A stretch of DNA of 64,000 nucleotides from Chloroflexota bacterium (GTDB taxonomy: Bacteria; Chloroflexota; Dehalococcoidia; UBA6926), in the NCBI GenBank assembly GCA_026713485.1, contig JAPOOK010000037.1, positions 23,805-87,804 of the forward strand, given 5' to 3'. The first letter of the stretch is position 1. Each line of letters begins with the position of its first letter. The position numbers were made by a program, and so were the translations under genes. The notes beneath the pieces were generated by a model. The model did not search any database. It saw nothing but the letters and a program-made list of their open reading frames with translations, and had not been told where the DNA came from. This document shows positions 49,776-59,967 of the stretch, one piece after another.

Positions 49776-50429
49776 ATGAAGAATCGACCCATAACGGTCT
49801 TTTTAAACTCCCTTGGCATCTCCGGCACTGAGCAGCAATCCGTTGCGCGCACAGTCCTGGAGGATGAAGGGTTCACGCGCGCCGGACGAACCAACATGGC
49901 AGTCCACAAGGAGCGGGATGCTGAGAACGCCCTGGGGGCACGGCTGGCACTTCACTGCGCGAATAAGGGGTGCCGGGAGACGCTGGATAAGCAGGAACGT
50001 CAAGCCTCTGAGCCGCGCACACTTGTCCTTGTAGAGCGGGACGCCTGCCAGGTGTGTGGCGGGTCCGCTGACCGGCGTGCCGTGAATGAGATGGCCGCAG
50101 CCATGAGCGGGGCCGGACTTTCGCGTGCAGTCGTTGTTGGCGGCACCAAGCCAAAGTGGGCACGAATGCGTGAGATTACCCCTCAATCGGTTGAGTGGCG
50201 ATTCGTCGACGGGCTTGGCAATTCCAATCAGCGAGATGCCTCAAGCGATTTGAAATGGGGCGATGTCATCCTGATTTGGGCGGGTACTCCCGCTCAACAC
50301 CGTGTAACGAATCTCTATTCGGGACCTCGCACGATTACCGTCCCGACAACAGGGATCGCCGCCCTGGCACGGGAAGCCGCCAGGTTCGCGCGAGGTCGGG
50401 GTGAGCGTAGCAGCAACTCGCCCAACTGA
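49776..50429 (+). CDS. hypothetical zinc-ribbon-like plus DUF2325-like protein
   Basis: CX4C and CX2C motifs (CANKGC, CQVCG), then AVVVGGTKPKWARMREI...VEWRFVDG...GDVILIWAGTPAQH resembling DUF2325 layout. Confidence 0.6.
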   Translation: MKNRPITVFLNSLGISGTEQQSVARTVLEDEGFTRAGRTNMAVHKERDAENALGARLALHCANKGCRETLDKQERQASEPRTLVLVERDACQVCGGSADRRAVNEMAAAMSGAGLSRAVVVGGTKPKWARMREITPQSVEWRFVDGLGNSNQRDASSDLKWGDVILIWAGTPAQHRVTNLYSGPRTITVPTTGIAALAREAARFARGRGERSSNSPN

Positions 50430-50449
50430 TCTTGCCCACATAAAGTCAG

Positions 50450-51064
50450 TCAGCGGAAATAGGCCTGATCCCCTACCGCGAAGCCAAGCGACCCCGCAAG
50501 GCCGGCGTTAATCTCCAGCGCGTACTGCGCCGGCGCGACGCTCGGATACTCACGTAACTCGGAGTTCGAAACGCCCGGCTGCGGGATCATTGTCTGGATG
50601 TCCACAACAACTCCGGCCGAATCCATATATAGGATGTCCAGCGGAATCAGGGTGTTTTTCATCCAGAAGTTGAGGGGCGATTCCTGTGAGAAGACGAATA
50701 GCATTCCTGAGTCTTGGGCGAGGCTTTCGCGATTCATCAGGCCGCGCGCCCGTTCGGCCGGCGTGGCCGCGATTTCCAGTACAAAGACATGACCCGTAAG
50801 GGACACCTCCCGGATCGATTCCGGATCCTCTACGTTCTCAATGAGCAGAAATCCCTCCTCAAGCGGTGACTGTATAGCAGTTGCGGTGAGGGTCGGAATT
50901 GCAGAGGGCAGCGCAGTGGAAGTTGGGGGAAGAACGACAGCACTTGGCGGCGGCGTAGCAGAATTTGGCTCAGACGTCGAAGAGACGGAGGAATCACACG
51001 CCCCAAGAGTCAACACAACGAACGCCGCAATGACGGCGACAACGACTATTGAACGAGGGCTCAT
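50450..51064 (-). CDS. DUF192 family lipoprotein
   Basis: N-terminal lipobox (LTLGAC), then VFVLEIAATPAERARGLMNRESLAQDSGMLFVF...NFWMKNTLIPLDILYMDSAG. Confidence 0.9.
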   Translation of the reverse strand: MSPRSIVVVAVIAAFVVLTLGACDSSVSSTSEPNSATPPPSAVVLPPTSTALPSAIPTLTATAIQSPLEEGFLLIENVEDPESIREVSLTGHVFVLEIAATPAERARGLMNRESLAQDSGMLFVFSQESPLNFWMKNTLIPLDILYMDSAGVVVDIQTMIPQPGVSNSELREYPSVAPAQYALEINAGLAGSLGFAVGDQAYFR

Positions 51065-51145
51065 TCAGCCAAGGATACAGGACGTATTTGGTAGAATTGA
51101 ATAATCGTTCGTCCACCAGGTGTCCCGATTGGTGAGATGTTTCAA

Positions 51146-51220
51146 GCCAGCGTAGCTCAGGGGTAGAGCAGCGGTTTCGTAAACCGCAGGCCATCGGTTC
51201 AAATCCGATCGCTGGCTCCA
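51146..51220 (+). tRNA. tRNA-Thr (CGT), CCA encoded
   Basis: GCCAGCGTAGCTCAGGGGTAGAGCAGCGGTTTCGTAAACCGCAGGCCATCGGTTCAAATCCGATCGCTGGCTCCA; anticodon loop TTCGTAA. Confidence 0.95.
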
Positions 51221-51234
51221 CACGACAAAGAGAA

Positions 51235-51259
51235 CGAGCCGCGCTGTACGCGCGGCTCG
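51235..51259 (+). terminator. stem-loop 15 nt after tRNA-Thr (CGAGCCGCG-CTGTACG-CGCGGCTCG)
   Basis: Perfect 9-bp inverted repeat; weak downstream U-tract. Confidence 0.5.
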
Positions 51260-51360
51260 CCAATCTCTTCCGGCTCCGGAGACGATGCAGGAAACTCTGT
51301 TGTTTGGATTCAGGAACGTGATCTGTTCCGGTGCATCTCCGGACTAATCAGATTTTTGTG

Positions 51361-51486
51361 TTATTCAGAGGCTTCCTCTTCGGTTTCCTCAGCGGCCTCT
51401 TCGGCGTTCTCATCCTGCTCGGCCTCGTTCTCCTGGGTAACGTCCTCGGGCTGAATCGGTGTCTTCTCTTGTGCTTCCTGTACCAT
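51361..51486 (-). CDS. small, highly acidic ORF (41 aa)
   Basis: MVQEAQEKTPIQPEDVTQENEAEQDENAEEAAEETEEEASE*; GGGGGA upstream of ATG; below the track size cut-off. Confidence 0.45.
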   Translation of the reverse strand: MVQEAQEKTPIQPEDVTQENEAEQDENAEEAAEETEEEASE

Positions 51487-51802
51487 CGCGCTTCCCCCTT
51501 ATGTTTGACGTCACGGTAAGTGACGACCACACTACTCTCTGCTCTGAATCAATCTGTGACCCCGCCTGCGACGGCAGTGTCGTTCACGTTCCGTTCCTGC
51601 ACAGACAATGTACCGGTCAGGGATTAACCGGCAGTAAATCAAGCATATGCATTCGGTTAAGGTTCTTGGTCTCAGATTGACCCTTTCAGTCTCCCTCAAT
51701 CCCGTTCAATGTCTAAGCCTTCCTATGCATTTCTGTTCGCATGAAGAGCATCCCTATTGGACGGTGCATATGCTAGAGTACGGTCGTAACAAGTAGGGAT
51801 GT

Positions 51803-52723
51803 TTGCCATCTGTACTCGGTGTGGTTGTGGAATTGGGTCGTATTGAGCACAGGGGGAAGTGGCTGTTGAACACCGATAGCGGTGGGACGGAAGAAGCCAC
51901 CGATAGAAAAGCGGCAACAGAAGAGAGGCTTTCCAGCACGAAACATGGGGCTTCGAACGTGGAGGAGCACGTTCGGAAGCATATCATGGACGGGTTTTTT
52001 GAGCTCATTCCTTTGCTTGTCACGATTGCGGCAATTGCATTCCTCGTGGGCTACGCAGACGCCCTGATCAGACCCATTATTCGATTACTGGGGCTGCCGA
52101 CGCTTGATTTCACAATCGGAGGACTCTCCTTCAGTTTGAGCGCCGATTTCTGGGGAGTTGGCGCGATAGTTCTTCTAGTTATTTTCTATTTGGTCGGTGT
52201 TCTCCTTTCGTTCGCCGTGGGCCGCAGGATCATGAACAGCTTCAGTGGGCTTCTGTCCGCGTTTCCTATTGTGAAACTGATTTTTGGCATGATGAAGAAA
52301 GCAATGACCTCCATCCGCGGCACCCAAACGAATTTCAGTCGTGTTGTCTTCGTTGAGTGGCCCCGGGAAGGAATGATGGCGCTCGGTTTTGTCACCGGGC
52401 GCATCTACTCGCCAGAGACACATGCGTCCATGGTGAGTGTCTATATCCCAACGATTCCCAACCCTACCTCCGGCAACATGGCCTTCGTGTTTGAAGACGA
52501 CGTTATTGAGACGAACCTCAATCCCGACGATGCCATGAGGCTTGTGTTCTCCGGCGGCATCGTACTCCCGGATACTGTAAATCTTGCTCGTCTGTCCATT
52601 GCCATGGAAGAACATCGAGTCTCCGAACTTGTGGGCACATTCAAGACAATTGCCGCGCCAGCTGCGGGTGATGACCAAGCTATGCCCGCGGTTTCCCAGA
52701 AAACCACCGACCCCAAGTCCTAG
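51803..52723 (+). CDS. DUF502 family membrane protein (true start may be ATG at 51986)
   Basis: LIPLLVTIAAIAFLVGYADALIRP, FPIVKLIFGMMKKA, RVVFVEWPREGMMALGFVTG, VYIPTIPNPTSGNMAFV. Confidence 0.85.
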   Translation: MPSVLGVVVELGRIEHRGKWLLNTDSGGTEEATDRKAATEERLSSTKHGASNVEEHVRKHIMDGFFELIPLLVTIAAIAFLVGYADALIRPIIRLLGLPTLDFTIGGLSFSLSADFWGVGAIVLLVIFYLVGVLLSFAVGRRIMNSFSGLLSAFPIVKLIFGMMKKAMTSIRGTQTNFSRVVFVEWPREGMMALGFVTGRIYSPETHASMVSVYIPTIPNPTSGNMAFVFEDDVIETNLNPDDAMRLVFSGGIVLPDTVNLARLSIAMEEHRVSELVGTFKTIAAPAAGDDQAMPAVSQKTTDPKS

Positions 52724-52816
52724 CAAACAGGACGCAAGCAACACTATGTGGTTGGCGCCGCTGGGCTATCCTTACCCTTGATTCACTGACAGAGCCCCTC
52801 TGATAAGACCACGGGT

Positions 52817-55153
52817 CTAGTCGTCTGCTGCAATCGCGGTCTCTGCCTGTTGGGGAGCATCCTCCTGCGTCTCAGGCGTTTCTTCCGCCATAAGGTCCTT
52901 CCCTGATTGCAGCGGGATATCGATGTGCATCTCCGTAAACTCATTTGGCGACGTTTCCACCGAGATTGATCCACCATGCCGCCGAACGATGTCATTGGAT
53001 ATTGCGAGGCCGAGGCCTGTACCCTTTTCCGGCGGCTTTGTGGTGAAGAATGGATTGAAGATCTTCTCCTTCACCTCGTCCGGCATTCCAACCCCGTTGT
53101 CACGAATCGTGACGCGTATCTTTTCCTCTTCACGGCGCGTCTTTAGCCATAGCATTGGAGTATAGTCGCCGATGGTGCCTTCGGCAGCCAAGTTCTTACG
53201 ACGAAGATCCGTGGCATAGCACGCGTTCGCCACCATATTGAGGAATACGCGGCCCAACTCCTGTGGAATCACCTCCACCGTCCCGATGTTCGGATCGTAG
53301 TCCTCTTCTGTGGTCAGGTTGAAGTCTGCATCAGTCGCGCGTTGGCTGTGATAGGCGAGGCGGTACTGTTGGTCGACAAGGATGTTCATATCGACCTGTT
53401 CCCATTCGCCGGTGTCCCGGCCAATCTGGAGCATGTCATGGACGATGCGATTGGCCCTGTCGCCGTGAGATTTAATCCGGCCCAAGTTGGCATGGAGGTC
53501 ACCCACGACTTCGTCGACATAGGAACGCTGATCGTCCGACAACTCAAATTTCGGATCCTCAAGGATTTCCTTGAGTTCATCGACAAGTTCCTGTGACGCT
53601 TCTGAGAAGTTGTTCATGAAGTTGAGTGGATTGCGGATTTCGTGGGCGACGCCGGCAGTCAACTCACCCAACGCGGCCAATTTCTCTCTAAGGACAATCT
53701 GCCCTTGCGCCTGCCGCAGCTGACCCAAGACTCCCTCAAGTTCCTCATTCTTGTCTTGCAATTCATTGGCGAGCTGCTCTACGAGATTGAGGCGTTGAAC
53801 CTCCAGCGCGTGCCTCCGAAAAACCTCAAGTGCAGACGCCATAACGGCGACTTCATCCTGGCCACCAATATCGACAGATGATTCCAGGTCGCCCTCAGCC
53901 ATGCTCTGCATGCGGTTAGATAGCGTATTCAGGCGGCGGAGCAATATGCGACCGATGAATAGCCAGATCACCAGCAGCGCCCCAATCACGCTAAGCGCAG
54001 TAATCACGACCAATAGTATCCGCCCGGTGGCTATCGCCTGGGCAGATGCCGCCGTAGCCGTCACGGTCCCTTCCTGTGACGCTATGACAAGGCCGTCCAC
54101 TTCAGCTAACAACTCAATCGAGAGGGCACGGTTACTCTCCAGGAGTTGCCGCTGAGCGCCCGCGATCTGGAGTGATTGCAGGACGACATCATAGATACCG
54201 TCCTCGCTTAGGCCCAAGGCAAAGAACTCGTTCAAGATAGGTTGGGCCTGTGCATAAATCTCCGTACCCAAGAGGAAGTCCATATTGCGGTCGATTCTGC
54301 TCGTCGCCGCCTCAAACTCGTCTCTCAGGGAATCCACGAGCCTGGGGTCCGTTGCGGTAAAAGCGCTAGCCAACTGCTCGCCGCCAATCTTGACTTCCGA
54401 CTGAATCTCAACAAGGCGCCGATACCTTCCGACCTGTTCCTCCGAGAAATGTTCGAGCCTTTGGGCTTGATTCTGATCGATGCTGGGAAAGCCTGTCATG
54501 ATGAAGAAAAACTGGTCGTCTATGGCCGGGACGAGGACGCCGTCGAGCTCGATTCCAAGACTTGTAAGTTTGATCTGGTGAGCGCTGCGCAGATCAATTA
54601 ACTCAAAAGTGCCGTCTGTTTGCGCAGCAATGGAGTCGATGTTTGAGAGGAGGGTGTTTGCGTAATCCCTGATTATGCGGATGCGCTCAGGGTCAACACC
54701 GGGTTGAGCCTCTAGCGCCGCCATCTGGCTCTCGAACTCGTCATAGGCAGAGTCGATTTCTCCAACAACCCGCCGGAATTCCTGCCTGTTGTCCGCCGCC
54801 GTCAGACTTGGCGCGGCGGCGACGAGAGTCTGTCCGTACTGGGCGATACCGAATGCGGACGCCAGTTCAGGCACGCTGCCTTCATTCACTTGATCCTGCG
54901 CATCGTTAATGCTGTTGAACGAAAACCACGCCACCAAGCTGGCCAACAAGGTGAGCATAACTGCGCCGCCAATACTGAGATATAGCTGGGTCGCAATGCG
55001 AATCCGCCCCAGGATTCTTCCCCGAATTCCGCTTACGGCCGGGGCATGCCATTCTTCTGACTCAGTGTCCTGTCCGCCACCGTCAACCGGGGCTGACTGT
55101 CCTCGACCCCCTGGCAACAATCCACGAATTGTTCCAACCAACGGAATCTTCAT
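52817..55153 (-). CDS. sensor histidine kinase (two TM, large extracytoplasmic helical region, HAMP, HisKA, HATPase_c)
   Basis: [31 protein letters not shown]-box, [38 protein letters not shown]. Confidence 0.93.
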   Translation of the reverse strand: MKIPLVGTIRGLLPGGRGQSAPVDGGGQDTESEEWHAPAVSGIRGRILGRIRIATQLYLSIGGAVMLTLLASLVAWFSFNSINDAQDQVNEGSVPELASAFGIAQYGQTLVAAAPSLTAADNRQEFRRVVGEIDSAYDEFESQMAALEAQPGVDPERIRIIRDYANTLLSNIDSIAAQTDGTFELIDLRSAHQIKLTSLGIELDGVLVPAIDDQFFFIMTGFPSIDQNQAQRLEHFSEEQVGRYRRLVEIQSEVKIGGEQLASAFTATDPRLVDSLRDEFEAATSRIDRNMDFLLGTEIYAQAQPILNEFFALGLSEDGIYDVVLQSLQIAGAQRQLLESNRALSIELLAEVDGLVIASQEGTVTATAASAQAIATGRILLVVITALSVIGALLVIWLFIGRILLRRLNTLSNRMQSMAEGDLESSVDIGGQDEVAVMASALEVFRRHALEVQRLNLVEQLANELQDKNEELEGVLGQLRQAQGQIVLREKLAALGELTAGVAHEIRNPLNFMNNFSEASQELVDELKEILEDPKFELSDDQRSYVDEVVGDLHANLGRIKSHGDRANRIVHDMLQIGRDTGEWEQVDMNILVDQQYRLAYHSQRATDADFNLTTEEDYDPNIGTVEVIPQELGRVFLNMVANACYATDLRRKNLAAEGTIGDYTPMLWLKTRREEEKIRVTIRDNGVGMPDEVKEKIFNPFFTTKPPEKGTGLGLAISNDIVRRHGGSISVETSPNEFTEMHIDIPLQSGKDLMAEETPETQEDAPQQAETAIAADD

Positions 55154-56388
55154 GATGCTGACTCCACCAATGTTTCCACGGGGTGATAAGCGCCATCAGC
55201 GCCAATCACAGTGAGATATACGGCGTCCGAACCTTGATTGTCATTCTCCCCGAACTGCAGCCTGAATCCGTCGATATTGAGTAACTGGGCGTTCTGCAAT
55301 GACCGCAGGAAGCACTCTCGACTTAATTCCAAGCGGCAGGCCGCAATGCCCACGGCTGCAAGCCTGCCTGCAATATATCCTTCAAGCGAATAGAAATTCG
55401 CCTCCGCGTTCTCATCGTAGGCGCGAAGCGCGTTCTCAAAGGTCACAACAATCTGTTCAGTTTGCTCGGTTACCAGGGGCATGACCTGTGTTGCATACAC
55501 TCCTGCGCCGCCGCCCCCCAACTGTTCCAAGAGACGTCTGTTACCCGCCACGGAAACCGTATAGAACTGTGTATGCAAACCGGTTCGGTTGGCCCACTTA
55601 ATCATGGTGACAGCAGGCTCAAAAGTACCGATCAGTAATACCGCCTCCGGGTGGGCCGGCACTATGTCCAGCAAGGCTGACTTTATCGCATTCGTATTCG
55701 CGGTATAGAGCCCCACAGCAACGGGTTCCATATCGTGTACTCTCAGAGCCTGGCGCGCTCCCGCGTAACCGCTCCGGCCAAAGGCGTCGTCCTGATAAAG
55801 CAAGCCAATGCGTGTTACTCCGCGCCTATCAATGAGATAGTCGATGACGGCCTGCGTTTCCTGCTTATAGGAGGCACGAAGGTTTACCACGTTATCCGGC
55901 GCGCCATCCCGCAGGAATTCTGCGCCAGTGTAAGCCGCAATGACCGGGATTCCCGCCTCCGTCGCTATGGGTAGAACGGCGCGGACTGTCGGAGTGCCCG
56001 CTGAGCCAAGAATTGCAAAGACCTGGTCATCCTCGATGAAACGGTCTGTATTCCTGAGTGCTTTGGCCGGATCGTAATCGTCGTCCAGTGTGAGGAGGCT
56101 TAGTTTGCGCCCGTTCACTCCACCGCGAGAATTGATCTCGTTGAACGCAGCCTCGATTCCTATCTGGAGGCTTCTACCGATCTCGCCGAAATCAACAGAT
56201 TGTCCGAACAGAACCTGATCATGTGTGACGCCAGGCGTTTCCGCAGCCTGTTCCTGCATTTCATCAGGCACCGGAGTCTGAACCTCATCCTCTCCGGGTA
56301 GACTGATTTCAGGCAGACAGCCGACCAACAGCATCACGGCTCCGACAGCTACGGCAAACACGATTCGGGCCAGCTTGGGCTTCACCAT
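55150..56388 (-). CDS. Leu/Ile/Val-type (Peripla_BP_6) substrate-binding lipoprotein
   Basis: Lipobox LLVGC; VLFGQSVDFGEIGRSLQIGIEAAFNEINSRGGVNGRKLSLLTLDDDYDPAKA. Confidence 0.93.
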   Translation of the reverse strand: MVKPKLARIVFAVAVGAVMLLVGCLPEISLPGEDEVQTPVPDEMQEQAAETPGVTHDQVLFGQSVDFGEIGRSLQIGIEAAFNEINSRGGVNGRKLSLLTLDDDYDPAKALRNTDRFIEDDQVFAILGSAGTPTVRAVLPIATEAGIPVIAAYTGAEFLRDGAPDNVVNLRASYKQETQAVIDYLIDRRGVTRIGLLYQDDAFGRSGYAGARQALRVHDMEPVAVGLYTANTNAIKSALLDIVPAHPEAVLLIGTFEPAVTMIKWANRTGLHTQFYTVSVAGNRRLLEQLGGGGAGVYATQVMPLVTEQTEQIVVTFENALRAYDENAEANFYSLEGYIAGRLAAVGIAACRLELSRECFLRSLQNAQLLNIDGFRLQFGENDNQGSDAVYLTVIGADGAYHPVETLVESAS

Positions 56389-56401
56389 TCCAGCCTCGCC
56401 G

Positions 56402-56812
56402 CTAAAGTTTGGCGACCAACTTCATCCTGTTTTTGTTGTCTGCCCGAACGTAGGAAACATCATCCATGATTGTTCGAACGATGTGGATACCCCACCCTCC
56501 TATTCGACGATCCATCATTGGACCCTCGAGGTCGGGATGAGGCGCGTCATTTATCGGGTTGAAGGGCCGCCCATCATCAACAATCTCGATGGTAACCTTG
56601 GCATCCTCTGTCTTTACGGACAATTCGATATAGTGTACTTCTTCATCAGTGTAGCCATAGTTCATGATATTGAGAGTTAGTTCTTCAAGAACAAGGTTTA
56701 TCTTATAGGTCAGCTCAAGCGGCCAACCGCTCTCCTCGCCGAGTTCTTCTATGGCGGCAGTGATACGATCCAACTCATCATGCTTTGACTCAATGGTCAT
56801 AGAGATGTTCAC
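56402..56812 (-). CDS. RsbW-like ATP-binding anti-sigma/switch kinase
   Basis: LVLEELTLNIMNYGYTD N-box, IEIVDDGRPFNP, GGWGIHIVRTIMDDVSY. Confidence 0.9.
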   Translation of the reverse strand: MNISMTIESKHDELDRITAAIEELGEESGWPLELTYKINLVLEELTLNIMNYGYTDEEVHYIELSVKTEDAKVTIEIVDDGRPFNPINDAPHPDLEGPMMDRRIGGWGIHIVRTIMDDVSYVRADNKNRMKLVAKL

Positions 56813-56821
56813 AGTGCCGTC

Positions 56822-58033
56822 CTAGTCGTCCCTGCGCAGAACGAGACAGGTAATGTCATCGTGTTGGGCTGCAGACCCTGCAAACTCTCTTATGACATCA
56901 ATGACTGCAAGGGCAGTACTCTCAGGATCAGTAGGCGGCGACTGCGCAAAGTGGTCGCGGACCCTTTGTATGCCCATCGGTTCCTGGGCCTCGTTCATGG
57001 CCTCAGTGACACCGTCCGTCACGAATATAACGCTGTCACCAGGCGCAAGATCCACACTGTTTTCCATGTAGTCATAATTCGGCGCAACACCAAGAACAAT
57101 CCCCTGGGTAAGAGGAAGCTCCTCCGATGAGCCGTCCGCACGGACGAGTACAGGCGGATTCTCTCCACCGCTGGCATAGGTAAGGCGGCCGGACCGGGGA
57201 TCGAAAACGGAGTAAAGAACGGTCACGAACATTCCCGTTTCATTGTCTTCGACCAGGAGACTGTTGACCTCGGTCAGGACTTCACCGGGATGGCCTTTGC
57301 CCACGGCGGCACCTTTGAGCAAGGTGCGCGAGGACATCATGAAGAGTCCTGCGGCAACTCCTTTGTCAGACACATCCGCAACCACCAGTCCGATGCGGTC
57401 GAACTGGAGGCGCATCAGGTCAAAGAAATCGCCTCCAATATTCCTGGCCGGGCGCATGGTGCCATAGACCGAATACCCGGAACCCGACGGGAAAACCGTT
57501 GGCAGGATAGACTGCTGCATATTCTTTGCGACATCCAACTCATTCTGGATGGCAACCAGGCGATCCCGGACACTAAGTGCATCACGCAATTCCTGAATAT
57601 GCCGCAGGGTTCTATCAATGGTTACCCGTAGATCATCGAAGTCCACCGGCTTGGTAATAAAATCGAACGCGCCCCGATTCATCGCGGTGCGAATATTCTG
57701 CATGTCTCCGTAGGCGGAGATGATGACAGAGCGGACATTGGGTTTTGCTTTCGGGATTTCCTGTAGCAGGGTAAGCCCGTCCATCTGAGGCATGTTGATG
57801 TCGGACAACACCATATCAATGTCGTCGTCGTCTTCCAGTTCCTTCAGGGCTTCAACGCCGTTGTGAGCGAATACAAAGCTATACCGACCGGATCGAATCT
57901 CCCGACGCATGCGCTGTCGGACAAGGGGCTCCAGGTCAGGCTCGTCATCAACGACGAGAATCTTATAGCCTGGCTGATCTTCCTGCAGCTCTTCCGTCTG
58001 CTCGGTGTTTTCGCTGGAAACGTCAGTGGTCAT
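56822..58033 (-). CDS. REC-SpoIIE/PP2C phosphatase response regulator (RsbU-like)
   Basis: ILVVDDEPD, LSDINMPQMDG, FITKPVD receiver motifs; GGDFFDLMRL, VVADVSDKGVAAGLFM, QHDDITCLVLR PP2C motifs. Confidence 0.94.
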   Translation of the reverse strand: MTTDVSSENTEQTEELQEDQPGYKILVVDDEPDLEPLVRQRMRREIRSGRYSFVFAHNGVEALKELEDDDDIDMVLSDINMPQMDGLTLLQEIPKAKPNVRSVIISAYGDMQNIRTAMNRGAFDFITKPVDFDDLRVTIDRTLRHIQELRDALSVRDRLVAIQNELDVAKNMQQSILPTVFPSGSGYSVYGTMRPARNIGGDFFDLMRLQFDRIGLVVADVSDKGVAAGLFMMSSRTLLKGAAVGKGHPGEVLTEVNSLLVEDNETGMFVTVLYSVFDPRSGRLTYASGGENPPVLVRADGSSEELPLTQGIVLGVAPNYDYMENSVDLAPGDSVIFVTDGVTEAMNEAQEPMGIQRVRDHFAQSPPTDPESTALAVIDVIREFAGSAAQHDDITCLVLRRDD

Positions 58034-58109
58034 GAGTCTCCCTCAAGGAGCTCGCGGTGAAATGCGAGCAGGCCGGACCATCACTGAGCGGGCCCGTGGC
58101 CCCTTCAAT

Positions 58110-58451
58110 TCACTTCGAGATGGCTGCTGCTGCCTCGGCCCGTGTCTCGTGGATCGCGATAATGTTGTCGAATCCACTGATCTTGAAGACTTCGCGAATG
58201 GACTCTGTCAGTGAGCACAAAGCCAATTGCCCTCCCTGACGCTGAAGAGTCTTGGCAGTTAGCAAGATCACTCGCATCCCAGCGCTGCTGATATACGACA
58301 CATTCTCGAAGTCGATAATCAGAGCCTTATCCTCGGGCTGAATTACCTTTTCCAGCGCGGCCTGAAACTCCTGCGCGCTTCCACTGTCTATCCTACCCTC
58401 CGTCTTGGCGACGACGGTTACCTGGTCTCTTTCAGCATCGACTTTCAGCAC
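58110..58451 (-). CDS. STAS-domain anti-sigma factor antagonist
   Basis: ALIIDFENVSYISSAGMRVILLTAKTLQ with conserved SS phosphoacceptor region. Confidence 0.93.
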   Translation of the reverse strand: MLKVDAERDQVTVVAKTEGRIDSGSAQEFQAALEKVIQPEDKALIIDFENVSYISSAGMRVILLTAKTLQRQGGQLALCSLTESIREVFKISGFDNIIAIHETRAEAAAAISK

Positions 58452-58649
58452 GGTAACCTCCCACGGTACCCATATGGATTATCGGTAGTATGCCATACCG
58501 CAGACTACTCGACTAGCAATCTTGCCATCTCCATTCCTCCCTACGACTGAGACCTAATGATGCCGTTAGTTGACGCTTGCTGCAAATCGAGGCAATTCAG
58601 ATTCGCCCGACAGGTTCAAACTGTCGCATAATGAGCTAACCGGTTTCAT

Positions 58650-58735
58650 GCCGAAGTGGCGGAATGGCAGACGCGACGGTCTCAAACACCGTTGGGGGCA
58701 ACCCCGTGTCGGTTCGACTCCGACCTTCGGCACCA
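58650..58735 (+). tRNA. tRNA-Leu (CAA), CCA encoded
   Basis: GCCGAAGTGGCGGAATGGCAGACGCGACGGTCTCAAACACCGTTGGGGGCAACCCCGTGTCGGTTCGACTCCGACCTTCGGCACCA; long variable arm. Confidence 0.95.
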
Positions 58736-58797
58736 AGTGAGATGGTCTGAGCGTGCCAGCCGTTTGCCTGAGTGTTAATGGGCGGGCATGTGGGCTT

Positions 58798-58871
58798 TGC
58801 CCGGTGGTGCAGTGGTAGCACAGGGGACTTTGGATCCTCTGACCCAGGTTCGAATCCTGGCCGGGCAGCCA
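58798..58871 (+). tRNA. tRNA-Gln (TTG), CCA encoded
   Basis: TGCCCGGTGGTGCAGTGGTAGCACAGGGGACTTTGGATCCTCTGACCCAGGTTCGAATCCTGGCCGGGCAGCCA; anticodon loop CTTTGGA. Confidence 0.95.
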
Positions 58872-58877
58872 TAGAGA

Positions 58878-59873
58878 TTGCCGGAGCACGGGAGGTTCAG
58901 CATTACTTCAGAGCACAATCCCGGTCAGCCACGGGCACTGGTGACGGGCGGAGCCGGATTCATCGGCTCACATTTGGTCCAGCGCCTACTCAGTGAGGGC
59001 TGGTCCGTTACCGTCGTTGACGATCTCTCGTCCTCGCCGACCGATGACTCGAAAGAGGTTGCCGCTCCCCTGCACCGACTGGATATCACTGATTCTGCTC
59101 TCGCGGACGTCTTTGCGGAACACAGACCGGAGACCGTCTTCCATCTTGCCGCGCAAGTTTCCGTGGCACGGTCAATGAGGGAGCCGGGATTGGACGTTCA
59201 CACCAACGTTGCAGGAGGCATCAACCTGCTTCAACAGTGTGCCCAGTTCGGCGTGCGACGCATTGTAGTGTTTTCGACGGGGGGAGCCTTGTACGGGGAC
59301 CCTGAGTACTTGCCGTGTGATGAGGCGCATCCAATCCAGCCGCTATCCGTTTATGGCGCGAGCAAGCATGCGCTGGAGCAATATACGCGCGTCATTTCCG
59401 AAGCCAACAGTATCGACTACACGATTCTGCGCCCCGGCAACGTGTACGGCCCCGGCCAAGACCCTCACGGAGAGGCGGGAGTTGTTGCCATCTTTGGGTC
59501 GAGAATGTTGACCGGCGAGGAGGTCACCATCCACGGAGACGGTGAGCAAGTGAAGGACTATGTCTTTGTTGACGATGTCGTGGCGGCAAGTATCGTTGCA
59601 TCACGTCCTGGCGCGCCGGCGGGAGCCGTGTACAACATAGCCAATGGCGTCCCGACATCCGTAAACGACATCTTCTCCTTGCTGGCCCAGGAGATTGAAT
59701 ATGATCGAGCGCCCGCGCACACGCCAGAACGGCCGGGCGACGTACGTCGGATTTACCTGGATACTTCCAAAGCGCGACGTGAACTTGGCTGGACGCCGGA
59801 GATCGAGCTGCGTGAAGGCATCGCGCGAACTGTCGCCTCCTTGCGCCATGCAGAAGGCATGGCAGTCGGATAG
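58878..59873 (+). CDS. NAD-dependent epimerase/dehydratase (UDP-glucose 4-epimerase-like)
   Basis: ALVTGGAGFIGSHLVQRLL, FHLAAQVSVARSM, YGASKHALEQY, LRPGNVYGPGQDPHGEAGVV; TTG start uncertain. Confidence 0.92.
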   Translation: MPEHGRFSITSEHNPGQPRALVTGGAGFIGSHLVQRLLSEGWSVTVVDDLSSSPTDDSKEVAAPLHRLDITDSALADVFAEHRPETVFHLAAQVSVARSMREPGLDVHTNVAGGINLLQQCAQFGVRRIVVFSTGGALYGDPEYLPCDEAHPIQPLSVYGASKHALEQYTRVISEANSIDYTILRPGNVYGPGQDPHGEAGVVAIFGSRMLTGEEVTIHGDGEQVKDYVFVDDVVAASIVASRPGAPAGAVYNIANGVPTSVNDIFSLLAQEIEYDRAPAHTPERPGDVRRIYLDTSKARRELGWTPEIELREGIARTVASLRHAEGMAVG

Positions 59874-59967
59874 TCGTGGCCGCCTCTACTCACCTTCTTT
59901 CCCGTGTTGGCGGGAACCTATATCGTGAATCAAACACAGCGAGCATAGCCTCCGCCGAGTCCGCGAT

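Noticed and set aside
51331-51530. Two 60-62 aa ORFs (hydrophobic plus-strand, basic minus-strand)
   Set aside because: Both are alternative-frame readings of the acidic small ORF and flanks; neither has a good RBS or family.
58566-58889. Minus-strand ORFs across 58.57-58.89 kb
   Set aside because: They overlap tRNA-Leu and tRNA-Gln; a typical spurious call on tRNA genes.
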